Source: Cyclina sinensis
Taxonomy: Eukaryota > Mollusca > Bivalvia > Venerida > Veneridae
DNA length: 64,000 nucleotides
Direction: 5' to 3'
NCBI GenBank assembly: GCA_012932295.1
Contig: JAAONU010000003.1
Coordinates: forward strand, 33,670,833-33,734,832
Within the stretch, counting starts at the first letter, position 1; each line of letters opens with the position of its first letter. Position numbers and translations under genes: made by a program. The notes beneath the pieces were generated by a model. The model did not search any database and was not told the origin of the DNA. It saw only the letters and a list, made by a program, of their open reading frames with translations. Of the stretch, positions 47,990-57,949 are shown in pieces.

Positions 47990-48177
47990 ATCGTATAGCG
48001 TGGGTTGAATAATAAACAAATGCGTTGTGTTCTAGGTTCTTCCTTTTACTCTCGGTTCAAATTACCAACTGTTTTCATATAATAGCAACGACAACAAAAC
48101 AATATAATTATACGACGTGACGTCAAAGACGTTACATAGAAAAGCGCGGCGCGGCAAATAACGTTACATTCACAACA
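47990..48177 (-). repeat. BEL/Pao 3' LTR
   Basis: On the element's strand it begins TGTTGTGAATGTAACG and ends GCTATACGAT, so the 3' terminus is not the usual CA. It is the same as 51456-51643. Exact end placement is uncertain by one base, because T at 47989 could belong to the LTR or the target duplication. Confidence 0.95.
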
Positions 48178-48509
48178 TTCTGGGGGCCGCGAAAAGTGAC
48201 TCATAATTGAAAATTGAAAGCGTGTACTTTTAAAAGTGAATGAAATACTTAATCATGAAATTCTTACTTTAAGAATAAGCAATCTAATTATGAGAAACGT
48301 AAATTTGCAAATACTTAAATTAACATGTGTTAAATGTAATTTATCGTTTCAATAAAATGAATATTGAATCTCATAATTTCCGAATTATTGTCTTTGGTGT
48401 TTCAAACATATTTCAACGTAAACTTCGCGCACATAGTAAGGTAAATAAATCTTTATTGCTATTAAATAGTCTCTGTTTACTATACACCAACAGTTTCTCG
48501 TTTAAGGCA
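48178..48509 (-). other. BEL/Pao 3' untranslated region
   Basis: 332 AT-rich bases lie between the stop codon and the 3' LTR. Next to the LTR the element strand reads GCGGCCCCCAGAA, not a clean polypurine tract, so the plus-strand primer site is unclear. Confidence 0.7.
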
Positions 48510-51485
48510 TTAATCATTAACTTCACTAACAGTCTCTAAAGGATAGAGTTTCACTATCGGTCTGTTTGTAATTCCGTTTATCGTTTTTATCTTCGCGGCA
48601 CGGACACAACCATCATTTCCGGTCATCAGCTCTAGGATTACAGCAAGTTTCCAGCGGATCCGTGGTCCCTCATCGTATACCTGCACGACATCTCCGACTT
48701 TGATACGTTTTTCGAAGCTTGAAAGTACATTGTCAACGTATATATCTCTTTCAATGATCTCGGCTGCGTGTACGTGCTTGTTAAGTTCTAGGTGTTTCAG
48801 GATGGTGGCGCTAAGCATGAACGGCGAACAGGTAGCTCCAAACAATACGGATTTAAAGCGGTAAGTGCGTAATGGACTGTCTTTGTTTTCAATGTCAATT
48901 GTCCACAAGAATCTGGTAGCATCTCTGTCTCCTTCATATAAACCGACATGTAGAAAGGCTTTTTCAATGTCTGTAGTGATGGCGTAACCATGGAGACGGA
49001 ATCTCACTAATATGGCGGTAAGATCATTCAGTATGGGTGGGGTTGATTCTAAACAGTCATTCAAGCTTGGGAGGTGGGGAGATGTGCGGCAACTGCAGTC
49101 ATAAACTATCCGGATGGGTGTGGTCGCTGAATCTTTTTTTACTGGGTGGTGTGGAATATAATGGACTTGTCCTGTGGGTGGGGTATCGTTATCTATTCTC
49201 TCAATAAAACCACGGCGTTCTTGTTCAGCGATAATGTCATCATATTTTCTCAGTAAATGGGGCTCTTTTCTCAATCTTCTAATTGTACTTTCGGTTCTTG
49301 CCTTCACTATCTCATAATTGCTGGGTAGGGGTGAATGGTCTAATTTCCAAGGTAATTTGGCGGTGTAGCGTCCATTATCGTATTCTATGGACGAATCTTG
49401 ATAGTCCTTGAAATAACGTATCTTGTCTATATCATCGGCGGTCTGTGTAACTCCAATACTTTCAAGGCTCCAAAACCGTTCTAAAACATCCGTTGCCATA
49501 GGCGACGCCATAACGTTGAACACGTGATCTGATACTCGAGAACTCTGTGCTTGGCAAGGTCCGGATAACAGATAACCGATTTTTGACTTTACAGCAGTAG
49601 GTCCATTTCCTCGTACTATATGGTCTTCTACAATATCCCAGTAATAGTCAGCACCAATCAGCATAGAAATGTTAAATACAGAATCTCCTGTAACCGGATG
49701 AGCGAGTTTAAGTCCACGTAAGTACGGTAAGTTTGACACTGTGGTTTGAAATTTCTGGTTAAGCGGCGTTGAAATTGTAGGCACTATTAAAACTCTAATC
49801 GGGATCTTCTGGCCTCTGTCTGTAACAACATTTACTGTAGCTACGTCTGTGTGTTGGACTTTGTTATTGGTACTTCCAAACGACGATAAGTAAATTGTCT
49901 CTGTACTGTCTCGGGTAAGTTCAAGTTCTTGGGCTAATTGTTCTGTAATGAAAGATTTCTGGGCTCCCTCGTCGAAAAGAATATTTGTTTCAGTCTGAAC
50001 ATCACGTGACGATACGGTTGCTATGGCGGTTTTTAACAGAACATTCTTATTTGGTAGGATCGTGTTTGAATGTAAGACGGCTGCTTCCGGTGACGCGGAA
50101 TCAACGGTTGTCAACATCGTCTGGTTATTTTCTCGCGATTTGCAAATCGCTGTATGATGTTTTCTCTTGCATTTTTGGCATCTCTTACTAGAATTACACT
50201 TCACTACAGGATGATTGCCTAGACAGTTAAAACACAAGCGTTTTTCTCTCACTATTTTCAGTCTTGATTCAATGTCTGCGTATTTTTCACAGTCAATTGA
50301 TTTATGTTGATTGTCACAAAATGCGCATTTGATTTCCGGTTTTTGTGATGCACTTCCGGTTCCGGATTTTGGATGTTTTGGCACGGTTTTCCTGTATTTT
50401 GCACTTGTCAGAAATGATGCTGTTGCATTGAAATCGTCCACTTCCGGTTCGCTACGAACACTTCCGGCCTCAAGAATACCAATCTCTCTGTTGATTGCAC
50501 GACGCAAATTTTCTAGCGACCAATTGTTATCTCCATTTTCACGTGCTAACTGCCTTCTAATTTCACTTGGTATCTTATCTAAAATTATTGGCACTAATAG
50601 ATTTCCGTAAGTGTCTTGGCACTGTCCCATAGCTTCTAAACTTCGAATGTACGTCTCCATCTTATCATGAAAATGTCTTAAACTGGATACTTTGTTGGAC
50701 GGGGCAGGTAATTGTAATAGCGCTTGCATTGATGCGTGAATAATTTTATGTTGCTGGCCATATCTTTCTTTCAGTAGATCTATGGCTCGGGTATAATTTG
50801 CGTTCGTCATAGCAAAACCTTCAATTACTCGTGCAGCGTTTCCTTCAAGTTGAGATTTGAGGTACGTGAACTTCTGTACATCCGTGAGATTAGCGTTCAT
50901 GTGAATGGTTGACTCATAGGAATCCCAAAAAGATTGCCATCTTAACATATCTCCGCTAAAACTTGGTAATGATATCTTAGGTAGTCTGTAAAATTGTGCC
51001 GAATTTACTGAGGTATTAGAAGGATAACTTACGGTTCTGTCGGGAAGGAAAGTTGGAGCGTCGGGATTCAAACCATTGTTGTTGTACTGCTGGTCCCTTG
51101 AATTTCGTTGGTCATCTTGTGAAATATTAGACTCGGTTCTCTTCTCATGTTGACCTCGGAAAGCTCGTAAGCGACACAGCTTGATATCTAACTCCACTGT
51201 ATACTCGTCAGTTTGAAATATCTCCTCTTCCAATCCGTCTATTTCCGTTTGCGACAATATTTTCTCATTCAATGTCTCTAAAATTCCGACTTTGGCTTCA
51301 ATAGCGCTGAGGATTGAATCGAAATCTGTCAGTGAATCATTTTCTTTAGATTGTTCGATTTTCTCCAAATATTTCTCAATGAAACGTCGGTGACCCTCTC
51401 TCTGTATTTGTAACTTCTGTAAATTCATATCCTTTCTGCTGGTCACGGCACCAATATCGTATAGCGTGGGTTGAATAATAAACAA
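48510..51485 (-). CDS. BEL/Pao Gag-protease-partial RT polyprotein fused in frame to the integrase C-terminal domain
   Basis: This frame has 991 codons without a stop. The first Met (51485) lies in the LTR; Met20 (51428), just past the primer site, is the likelier start, giving 972 residues. In order, numbered from the first Met: coiled-coil-like acidic N-terminus (20-110); DUF1759-type Gag (about 168-340, LPKISLPSFSGD); three CCHC knuckles (387-399, 418-430, 436-448); aspartic protease region (about 480-640, with LFDEGAQKSFI at 503-513); reverse transcriptase from about 770 with motif A DIEKAF (839-844) and YVDN (916-919). At residues 924-928 (48702-48716) the sequence jumps from RT to the DUF5641-type integrase tail (KVGDVVQVYDEGPR...RPIVKLYPLE). 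RNase H, the integrase zinc finger and catalytic core are absent. The deletion kept the reading frame. It cannot reverse-transcribe or integrate by itself. Confidence 0.95.
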   Translation of the reverse strand: MFIIQPTLYDIGAVTSRKDMNLQKLQIQREGHRRFIEKYLEKIEQSKENDSLTDFDSILSAIEAKVGILETLNEKILSQTEIDGLEEEIFQTDEYTVELDIKLCRLRAFRGQHEKRTESNISQDDQRNSRDQQYNNNGLNPDAPTFLPDRTVSYPSNTSVNSAQFYRLPKISLPSFSGDMLRWQSFWDSYESTIHMNANLTDVQKFTYLKSQLEGNAARVIEGFAMTNANYTRAIDLLKERYGQQHKIIHASMQALLQLPAPSNKVSSLRHFHDKMETYIRSLEAMGQCQDTYGNLLVPIILDKIPSEIRRQLARENGDNNWSLENLRRAINREIGILEAGSVRSEPEVDDFNATASFLTSAKYRKTVPKHPKSGTGSASQKPEIKCAFCDNQHKSIDCEKYADIESRLKIVREKRLCFNCLGNHPVVKCNSSKRCQKCKRKHHTAICKSRENNQTMLTTVDSASPEAAVLHSNTILPNKNVLLKTAIATVSSRDVQTETNILFDEGAQKSFITEQLAQELELTRDSTETIYLSSFGSTNNKVQHTDVATVNVVTDRGQKIPIRVLIVPTISTPLNQKFQTTVSNLPYLRGLKLAHPVTGDSVFNISMLIGADYYWDIVEDHIVRGNGPTAVKSKIGYLLSGPCQAQSSRVSDHVFNVMASPMATDVLERFWSLESIGVTQTADDIDKIRYFKDYQDSSIEYDNGRYTAKLPWKLDHSPLPSNYEIVKARTESTIRRLRKEPHLLRKYDDIIAEQERRGFIERIDNDTPPTGQVHYIPHHPVKKDSATTPIRIVYDCSCRTSPHLPSLNDCLESTPPILNDLTAILVRFRLHGYAITTDIEKAFLHVGLYEGDRDATRFLWTIDIENKDSPLRTYRFKSVLFGATCSPFMLSATILKHLELNKHVHAAEIIERDIYVDNVLSSFEKRIKVGDVVQVYDEGPRIRWKLAVILELMTGNDGCVRAAKIKTINGITNRPIVKLYPLETVSEVND
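51441..51453 (-). other. Primer-binding site, tRNA-His type
   Basis: Two bases inside the 5' LTR, the element strand reads TGGTGCCGTGACC. This is complementary to the 3' end of animal tRNA-His (GGTCACGG-C/A-CCA, including the CCA tail) over 13 nt. It lies 13 nt before the likely Gag start codon. Confidence 0.8.
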
Positions 51486-51643
51486 ATGCGTTGTGTTCTA
51501 GGTTCTTCCTTTTACTCTCGGTTCAAATTACCAACTGTTTTCATATAATAGCAACGACAACAAAACAATATAATTATACGACGTGACGTCAAAGACGTTA
51601 CATAGAAAAGCGCGGCGCGGCAAATAACGTTACATTCACAACA
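51456..51643 (-). repeat. BEL/Pao 5' LTR
   Basis: Identical to the 3' LTR. On the element's strand it carries a palindromic cAMP-response-type TGACGTCA (51584-51591), followed by AT-rich TATAATTATA-like sequence. This is a plausible promoter arrangement; the transcription start is not determinable here. Confidence 0.95.
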
Positions 51644-51649
51644 ATAATT

Positions 51650-54330
51650 GATCTCAAACGATAAGTGAGGAAGCAGTCTGTAAACTGGTTGGATACTCAG
51701 GAACACTTGTTAGGTGGACTGCTGGGATATGGTCAAAAAGAGGCTAAAACTGGCACTAAACACCAATGGAAAAAAATAAAAATAAATAAAAGATTATGTT
51801 ATGTTTTACAGTATCAAGTTTACAGATATGTATGTTAAAAATATAAAATCATTAAAACTTGTCTTAAAAACATTTATAGGGAATTTATTGCATAGATTAA
51901 ACATTTTTGTACAAACTGTCAATTTTCTCTATGACTTTAGCAAACAAGTAAATAACAAAAATAAAAAAGAATCGGTAACTCAGTACACTGTTTCTAAATT
52001 ATCAGTTGAGCAAATCTTTTGAAAATGCTACTTTATTTCTTTGTAACCCTTCAGACCAGTAGATTTGCATCAATAAGTTTTCCAACATGTGACATATTAC
52101 ATTTGAATGGTCCTATATAAATAAGTACGCTTTTATAATAACGCTTTATCTCCAGCGGTAACGCTCCACTAGGTACCTTAGCTCAGGTAAGCCGGAAATT
52201 GCCGCTTATAATAGAGATAACGGGATATGAGGATTTTATTTAGATTTTAAAATATAGGTATCCAGGTAGATCGAATTCCGTATTTACCTGTGTAAAAACT
52301 GTCAACCTGGTGATATTGACTTAAATTAGTCATGATTACATTCAATTTAGAATTAGATGGTTGGTCTAAATTAGAGTAATTTTACAGAAATTACCTTGAT
52401 TTCGATAGTAAAATTTGATTGAAGGCAGGTGTTGATAAAAAAAATGAAAAAATGCGGAAAAGAGCTACAGTTGAAATTGATTGCTTTGTTTACCTCTAGG
52501 AGTTTTTCTATCTAGTGAATATAAAAAGACCTATGAAAAGACATTGTTATATTTCTCTCCATATTTCAAAACTATTCAAGTATTATTTTTACATGCTATT
52601 TCATTAAGAATTTCATTTCAAGAACACATGTCAAAATAAGATTTAAGTTGTTACAATTCAGAACAGCTTATTACCCCTGTTCCCCATTCAAAAGAAATGT
52701 TTTGTCATTGAAAGAATTTTTAGGTAGGAAATTACCAGTTTGTTTCATTTGTCCCAGTCTGCAAAGGTAACATTATTTCTAAAATCCATAGTGTCTTCTG
52801 TGTTCCAAAATACTTAGACAGACTCTTAAGTTTACTTAAATATATAAATGAAACGAAATTTCAGTGGATGTTTCTTCATAGACTAGTTGGGTTTGAACTC
52901 GGAACTTTGGTGGTTCCAAATAGGATATGATTTTGAAATTAGGCCTGCGACTACCTTCCTGGTTTTCTGTTTTATTGTTTCTAAGAGGTGAATAATTTAG
53001 TCAATTTCTGTAATATAACTGTCGAGGGAGACTTTCCAGAGACGTTATCACATTTTAAATTAAGCAGTCATGAAAATGAAATAAGGTGTTTTAAGTCACT
53101 GACTTCAGGCTATATTTGCATTGTTGTTGCTTTTTCCTCAACTGTATTAGAAACACCCTTTGACAGTATTTGTTAGAGATGCTTCAGCCAGGTTTCTTAA
53201 GAATTTCTTAAGTTCATTTTTTTAAATTTAATTTTATTGCTTGCTGTGAAAGATGGAATCATTTTGCCAAACAAGGTGATAAAAATGCATGATGAATGTT
53301 AATGCAGTGTGTTCAGATAGTTCTAGTTCTTTCAGTACATGTAAAAATTGAAAAAGTTGATTTCTGTAAAACGGAATAAATCTAATTCAAAGACTTGCAT
53401 ACCACTAGACTTTTTCACTGAGGAATTTGAGCTTTAGTAGGACCACTGGCTAGGCTCTGTATGTCAGAGAAAGTTGCCTGTAGTAATTTTTTTCTGCTTT
53501 TATTTTTTACAGGTTGTTACATAGAGAGCTTCCAATTAGACCAGGAAACTTTCTTGAAGGACATGCTGAAGAGGTGAATAAAACTACATGGTTACTGTAC
53601 AGAATAACCGTACCTGGAAAGATGCAACAACAGAGAGGTCCTGTCACATCCATGTTTCTCTGATATGTTTGCTAGGGTTAAAGAATTTATCATTTATATA
53701 AAGAATCTGATGCCCTTCTGTTTCCCCATGGCACTTTTATTCTTTCATGAGTTTTGATCTCAGGATTGACAATATATATTGGCTTAACCATTGTTATATA
53801 ATCTGGGTGGTCTGCTTTCTTGTATATGTATGAACAAAATAATAGGGATAAAACTAGTGAAAATTGCCATATAAATTATAGCCCTTGCTCTTTATCCTGA
53901 ATACATAAAAGCCCCTAAATTGTTAGGGAGTAGTGGTACTATCTATGTTTAAGTGTAGTATCTAGCCATGCCATTCAAGTATATATTTGCATAAACCCTT
54001 CAATATTTTACAAAAATTTGAAAAGGGTCCTACAGGGTTTAAAAGATTTTGTTTATCTTAATGATTTACTCTAAGCTATATGGTGAACAAAGAAAATTTG
54101 AAGCAGAATTTCAAACTGCGTTACATTTACATAGATAGAGAAAGTAGTTGCTTTTTAGACTGAATGGAATTGTAGCAAAAAAGGTATAGATTTTCTTTGT
54201 ATTCATGTTTAGATCAAAGTCATTTTTATTTAAAACTGAGTGAGACTAAGTAACAAGATAAAAGGGCAGATAAGTCAGCATTTATTTTTTAAAAATACTG
54301 ATCTGTTTTGTTTGTTGCTCGAGTCTAAGC
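51650..54330. other. Unique sequence flanking the BEL element
   Basis: The first ~90 bases continue the repeat interrupted by the insertion. The rest is AT-rich with no recognised repeat. The only coding signal is the tentative exon at 53513-53573. Confidence 0.45.
53513..53573 (+). CDS. Tentative short internal exon of an unrecognised gene
   Basis: 61 nt lie between a strong acceptor (TTTTATTTTTTACAG, AG at 53511-53512) and a donor GAAGAG|GTGAAT (GT at 53574-53575). One base plus 20 codons read LLHRELPIRPGNFLEGHAEE. The leading G completes an Arg codon with the AG left by 21654-21768, so the phases chain. It ends in phase 0. The short length and missing homologue make this weaker than the fuz exons. 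Confidence 0.38.
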
Positions 54331-54336
54331 ATAAAA

Positions 54337-54579
54337 ATGGCGTCTTTTGAGGCAGAGGAGCTGCGCACTGTTATTAAGATGTGTATTTCATTGAACAAGA
54401 CACTGTCTCAAACTGTGCAAATGCTGCAGTATGCTAAGGTGAAAGAAAAGGTGTGTAGATCATTGGGATATAAGTGGCACAGAAGGTTTTCAGGTGGAAG
54501 AAATACAAACAAAAATGATGGTAGGAGCGATGGACTTGGAATTGTGAGTGAAGGGCTAGTAACGTCATTGACATTGTGA
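54337..54579 (+). pseudogene. mariner-type transposase N-terminal helix-turn-helix remnant
   Basis: An 80-codon frame starts MASFEAEELRTVIKMC and contains LGYKWHRRFSGGRN and then NDGRSDGLG. The pattern (RxVIKxC..LNK..SQTVxxLQ....V....xYKWHxRFxxGR....DxRSGRP) is that of the mariner/Mos1 HTH_48 domain, with the usual DDxRSGRP degraded. The catalytic DDD domain is absent. A host gene that captured the domain is possible, but the degraded linker and nearby stop favour a relic. Confidence 0.65.
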
Positions 54580-54659
54580 TTACATTTTGAGCTTAGCTGC
54601 ATAGAGAATGGTGTGCATCCTTACGTATTCTTTGGAGAGTACTTTTTCATTGTATTTAT

Positions 54660-55212
54660 CTAAATTTTGGTTCCCCCGAAGGAGCAGTAAAGATTTTGAA
54701 TTGTCTGTCATTCCTTCGGAAAACTTTAACATCGCTCATTACTTCCTTATCAGGAAATAGATTTACTTCATATTTGAACACAACACCCTCTTGGACAAAA
54801 CCTTCCCACTGACATATATTTATTTGACCTTGACCCCTGACTGACATAGACCTTGAAAGTCAAAATGTCAAAAATACTTTATATTGGCCATAACTCCCTT
54901 TTTACTAAACAGATTTAATTTATGATTGCACACAGCAACCATTTGGGAAGGACCTTCCAAATGATAAATATATTTCTTTTGACCTTTTTTATTGATTTAG
55001 ATGTTTGCACACAACAACCATTCCACAGTGGTCTTCCAAATGATATTATTTATGACCTTGACCCCTGAATGACCATGAGGTCAAATTGTCAACAACAACA
55101 AAACCATCATTTCTTTGAAGGATCTACAATTTATCTTCATTTGGTGGTCAGTTCAAAAGTCAAAGCACCACTTCGGGGGCATTGTCATCTTGCCATGACA
55201 GTTCTTGTTGTA
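54660..55212 (+). repeat. Repeat family B copy, diverged
   Basis: It starts 'ttggttcccccgaaggagca' and contains 'cttcccactgacatatattt', 'atttgaccttgacccctgac' and 'ttccaaatgat(a)aatat'. It ends 'gggggcattgtcatcttgcc' then 'atgacagttcttgtt'. Confidence 0.8.
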
Positions 55213-55214
55213 TA

Positions 55215-56315
55215 TTACATGCTTATATCTTTCAGTTAGCAGTAGTGTGAAAACAAAGGTGACATCTCATTTTATTTTCAAAATAAGGTGGGTTTCCATG
55301 ATCTGTTTGGACCCACCTCATATATATTATCTCGCCAATATTTGTAGATCATTGGAGTTTATTCATAAAGATGAACATTATAAATTGTGTTGAATTATAC
55401 TGAATTTGATTATTTTGTAAATTTGTTCAGGTAAATTAAATTCTAAGGAAAGATGGAATTCTTGGGAAGAACTTAATAATTTTTGCAAAATGTTTGATAT
55501 ACTTCAGTTTCATTATCCGAGGAAAATTAATCATAAATTTCAAATTTTTTTATTATCATTGGAGATCTTCTGTTTTTTTTTTAATTGAAAGTAACATATT
55601 TTTGTCTTCACAGTCATATTTTAAAGATATAAAACATATTCCAGAATGGATTTTTTAAAAGGAAAGTAAAATGAAAGAATTCAGATAAAAAGGCATCATG
55701 GTAGAAGAACATGCAACAACACTCACATGAATAAAATTGTACTGTTAATTCTAACATTTGTAATACTGTGTAAATTGAAGAACCATAATTTGTTGTTTAT
55801 AAAAATGTTAACAGTTATATCTCCAAGACTGAAATACAAAAGATGATGCTAGTAATTTCACAGAGTGTGGGGTTTGGGAAATATCATTGAACTCAGGTCC
55901 TCTTTCTTGAATGCCTGAACACATAGTCCACAAAATGAAATTTTATAAACAGAAATATGATAGTCTTAAAGTTATATTAGAGGAATAATAACTGATGAAA
56001 CTAAAAATTTCAAAGCATGAAACAAAAACAACTAAATAACAGGTATGCCCCCCAAAAAGGTTAAAATCTGAATCACAAAAATTACTGCAATGTCAAGGTT
56101 ATCTTGGCAAACAGAAACAGAAGCAAAAATTTAAGAATTTTTTCTGTTTCATATTAATTGATATTTGTAAAAATTTAGATTTAGTACTTCCATTATGTAG
56201 GATGAACACCATCATGTTGCTCTTGAATTTATATAAAGGTTGACAGTTATTAAGGAAAAAAACAAAATGAATGAAAAATTCCCGATGGAATAATGGCTTT
56301 TTTTTTCTTATATAA
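55215..56315. other. Unique AT-rich sequence
   Basis: Apart from the possible terminal exon at 55614 nothing is recognised. Confidence 0.4.
55614..55658 (+). CDS. Possible terminal coding exon of the plus-strand gene
   Basis: A good acceptor (ATATTTTTGTCTTCACAG, AG at 55612-55613) is followed in phase 0 by 14 codons (SYFKDIKHIPEWIF) and TAA. AATAAA is at 55730-55735, 72 nt after the stop. Phase 0 fits the end of 53513-53573. Together with 8131-8284 and 21654-21768 this would give a protein of 124 residues. So short an exon can arise by chance. Confidence 0.2.
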   Translation, partial: SYFKDIKHIPEWIF

Positions 56316-56319
56316 AGTT

Positions 56320-56655
56320 CCCCTTTGATATCCTATGTTCATTTTTAAAGGATACCCTTTGATATCCTGTTGGCACAGCATCTTGATATAAAGGATACCA
56401 TTAGATATTCACTGGCTTAGCTAGCATCTTCATTTAAACGGATACCCTTTGATATCCTGTTGGCACAGCATCTTAATATGAAGGATACCCTTTGATATCC
56501 TGTTGCACAGCATCTTAATATTAAGAATACCCTTTGATATCCAGTTGGCATAGCATCTTTCTATTTAGAAACCTTTTATATTATGTAGGCTAAGCAATAC
56601 CCTTTATTTCCAGTTTGCACAGCAAATTCATATAAAGGATGCCCTTTCATATCCT
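56320..56655. repeat. Tandem repeat, ~60 bp imperfect unit
   Basis: Six to seven units contain 'ggataccctttgatatcc', a near-palindrome, then 'tgttggcacagcatcttaat' and 'ata(a/t)aa'. Units decay to the right. Confidence 0.8.
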
Positions 56656-56659
56656 GGGT

Positions 56660-57340
56660 TTGCTTTTTTAATACATTAAATTTTATGGAATCTAGTTGTT
56701 ATTCCAAGATTACAAGCATCAGGGAACAATGATAATAATGTCAGTTGACCCCTTGAAAGCCCTGTTTATTTAGCTGCATTACAGGGACTCTTATCTATAT
56801 TTCATCCTTATGTTTGCTATTGGTTAATTTTACACAAAGTGGCAATTGTACAATAACAAGCAATTCCAAATGGACATCATTGCTTTCAATCTAACATATC
56901 AGGGGACCCTTTGAAATCTTGGTTGATGTTGCAATGTTGCATCAGCATCTACCTACATAAAGTCAGAATTAACAGGAAATTACTCCAGAAACTCCCAGTG
57001 GAAAAGTCCCTTTGCCCATCTCTGTGTCAGCATATATCAGAAACCCTTGTGATGTAACATAGTCAAACAGGTAAAGTATAGAAGAGCACTGTGAACTTAT
57101 CATACTCTTATGTAATTAAAAGTTATTACAGAAAATACACAAAAAAGACTTCATTCTTTCTAATTTATCAACAGTTCATTTTCCTTTTAGGAATTCCATT
57201 CAAGAATTCAGGCTCAATTTTTTTTCTTTTTGCCATTACATAATAAAACTGCTATACAAGAAAGATGTAAAAATTTACCCAGTGGAAGAAATTATTTCTA
57301 TATGAGTTTGTTTTAGTTACTCTTTTCATTCCAGCATGAT
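56660..57340. other. Unique AT-rich sequence
   Basis: No recognisable feature. Confidence 0.45.
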
Positions 57341-57410
57341 AGTGGATAATCTCATGATAGTGGATAATCTCATGATAGTGGATAATCTCATGATAGTGGA
57401 TAATCTCAAA
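57335..57410. repeat. 18-bp tandem repeat
   Basis: Four near-perfect copies of 'catgatagtggataatct'. Confidence 0.9.
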
Positions 57411-57446
57411 ATTCTTTTATAAAACAATTAGATCTATCTGCTTTAA

Positions 57447-57933
57447 AGCGACTGACTCACAGATGGGACGACGATGAAAAAAAGAAAATGTTCTTACATC
57501 TAGAAATTTTTGCTGCAGTAGTGAAGAACATATTTAAACTAAGTTACTGATTCATTTTTTGATACAGAAAAACATCAAAATATAAAGTTTTACACACTTT
57601 TATCAGTAAAAAATTTACCTCTTTAGTCACGGGGTAATAATAATAATAATAAAGTCTTTATTTATAGAGGCAACACAGTAGAGGGTAGATACTTAAGTTA
57701 TAAGATTAATTTTGACGCATCAGTACAAGTAGGCGCTGTGGCTCAGTGGTCTAGATCATCGCTCTATATTTTACTGACCGAAAGGTCGTGGGTTGGAATC
57801 CTGATTACGTCTAAACTTTTTTTTCAGTTTTCATGGTGTATAGAAGCATAATATTATGTTTTTTCCATAATATATTAAATTCTGTTAAATTTTAAAGAAA
57901 AAATTTTCAGCAAAATTCTGTGAGTCAGTCGCT
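57447..57933 (+). mobile_element. TTAA-flanked inverted-repeat element with tRNA-like core, copy 2
   Basis: 487 bp with the same 'agcgactgactcacag' termini, inverted at the right end, and TTAA on both sides (57443-57446 and 57934-57937). It aligns in reverse with 8831-9265. Extra length comes from a (taa)n run and 'gtctttatttatagaggcaa'-type sequence at about 57635-57695. The tRNA-like core is at 57729-57812. Confidence 0.75.
57729..57812 (+). other. tRNA-like core inside the inverted-repeat element, copy 2
   Basis: An A-box-like 'gtggctcagtggtctaga' and a B-box-like 'gggttggaatcct' (one change from copy 1) have the same long middle section 'tattttactgac(c/t)gaaaggtc'. Confidence 0.55.
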
Positions 57934-57949
57934 TTAAAAAGCTTTCTTC

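Larger units (their letters stand above)
47990..51643 (-). mobile_element. BEL/Pao LTR retrotransposon, internally deleted, very recent insertion
   Basis: This 3,654-bp element has two 188-bp LTRs identical at every base I compared. It is flanked by a 6-bp target duplication 'ataatt' (47984-47989 and 51644-51649). A primer-binding site for tRNA-His follows the 5' LTR. One frame encodes Gag, protease, part of reverse transcriptase and the integrase carboxy end. Full BEL/Pao elements are usually 6-8 kb with a polyprotein near 1,700-2,000 residues, so about half is missing. Identical LTRs imply recent mobilisation, which must have used proteins from a complete relative. The element interrupts a tRNA-related repeat. 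Confidence 0.95.

Noticed and set aside
48327..48539. A plus-strand 70-codon frame over the BEL 3' region
   Set aside because: It is antisense to the element's untranslated end and has no domain or codon signal.
47990..51643. An endogenous retrovirus
   Set aside because: DUF1759-type Gag, three CCHC knuckles and the DUF5641 tail place it in BEL/Pao retrotransposons, and no envelope frame is present.
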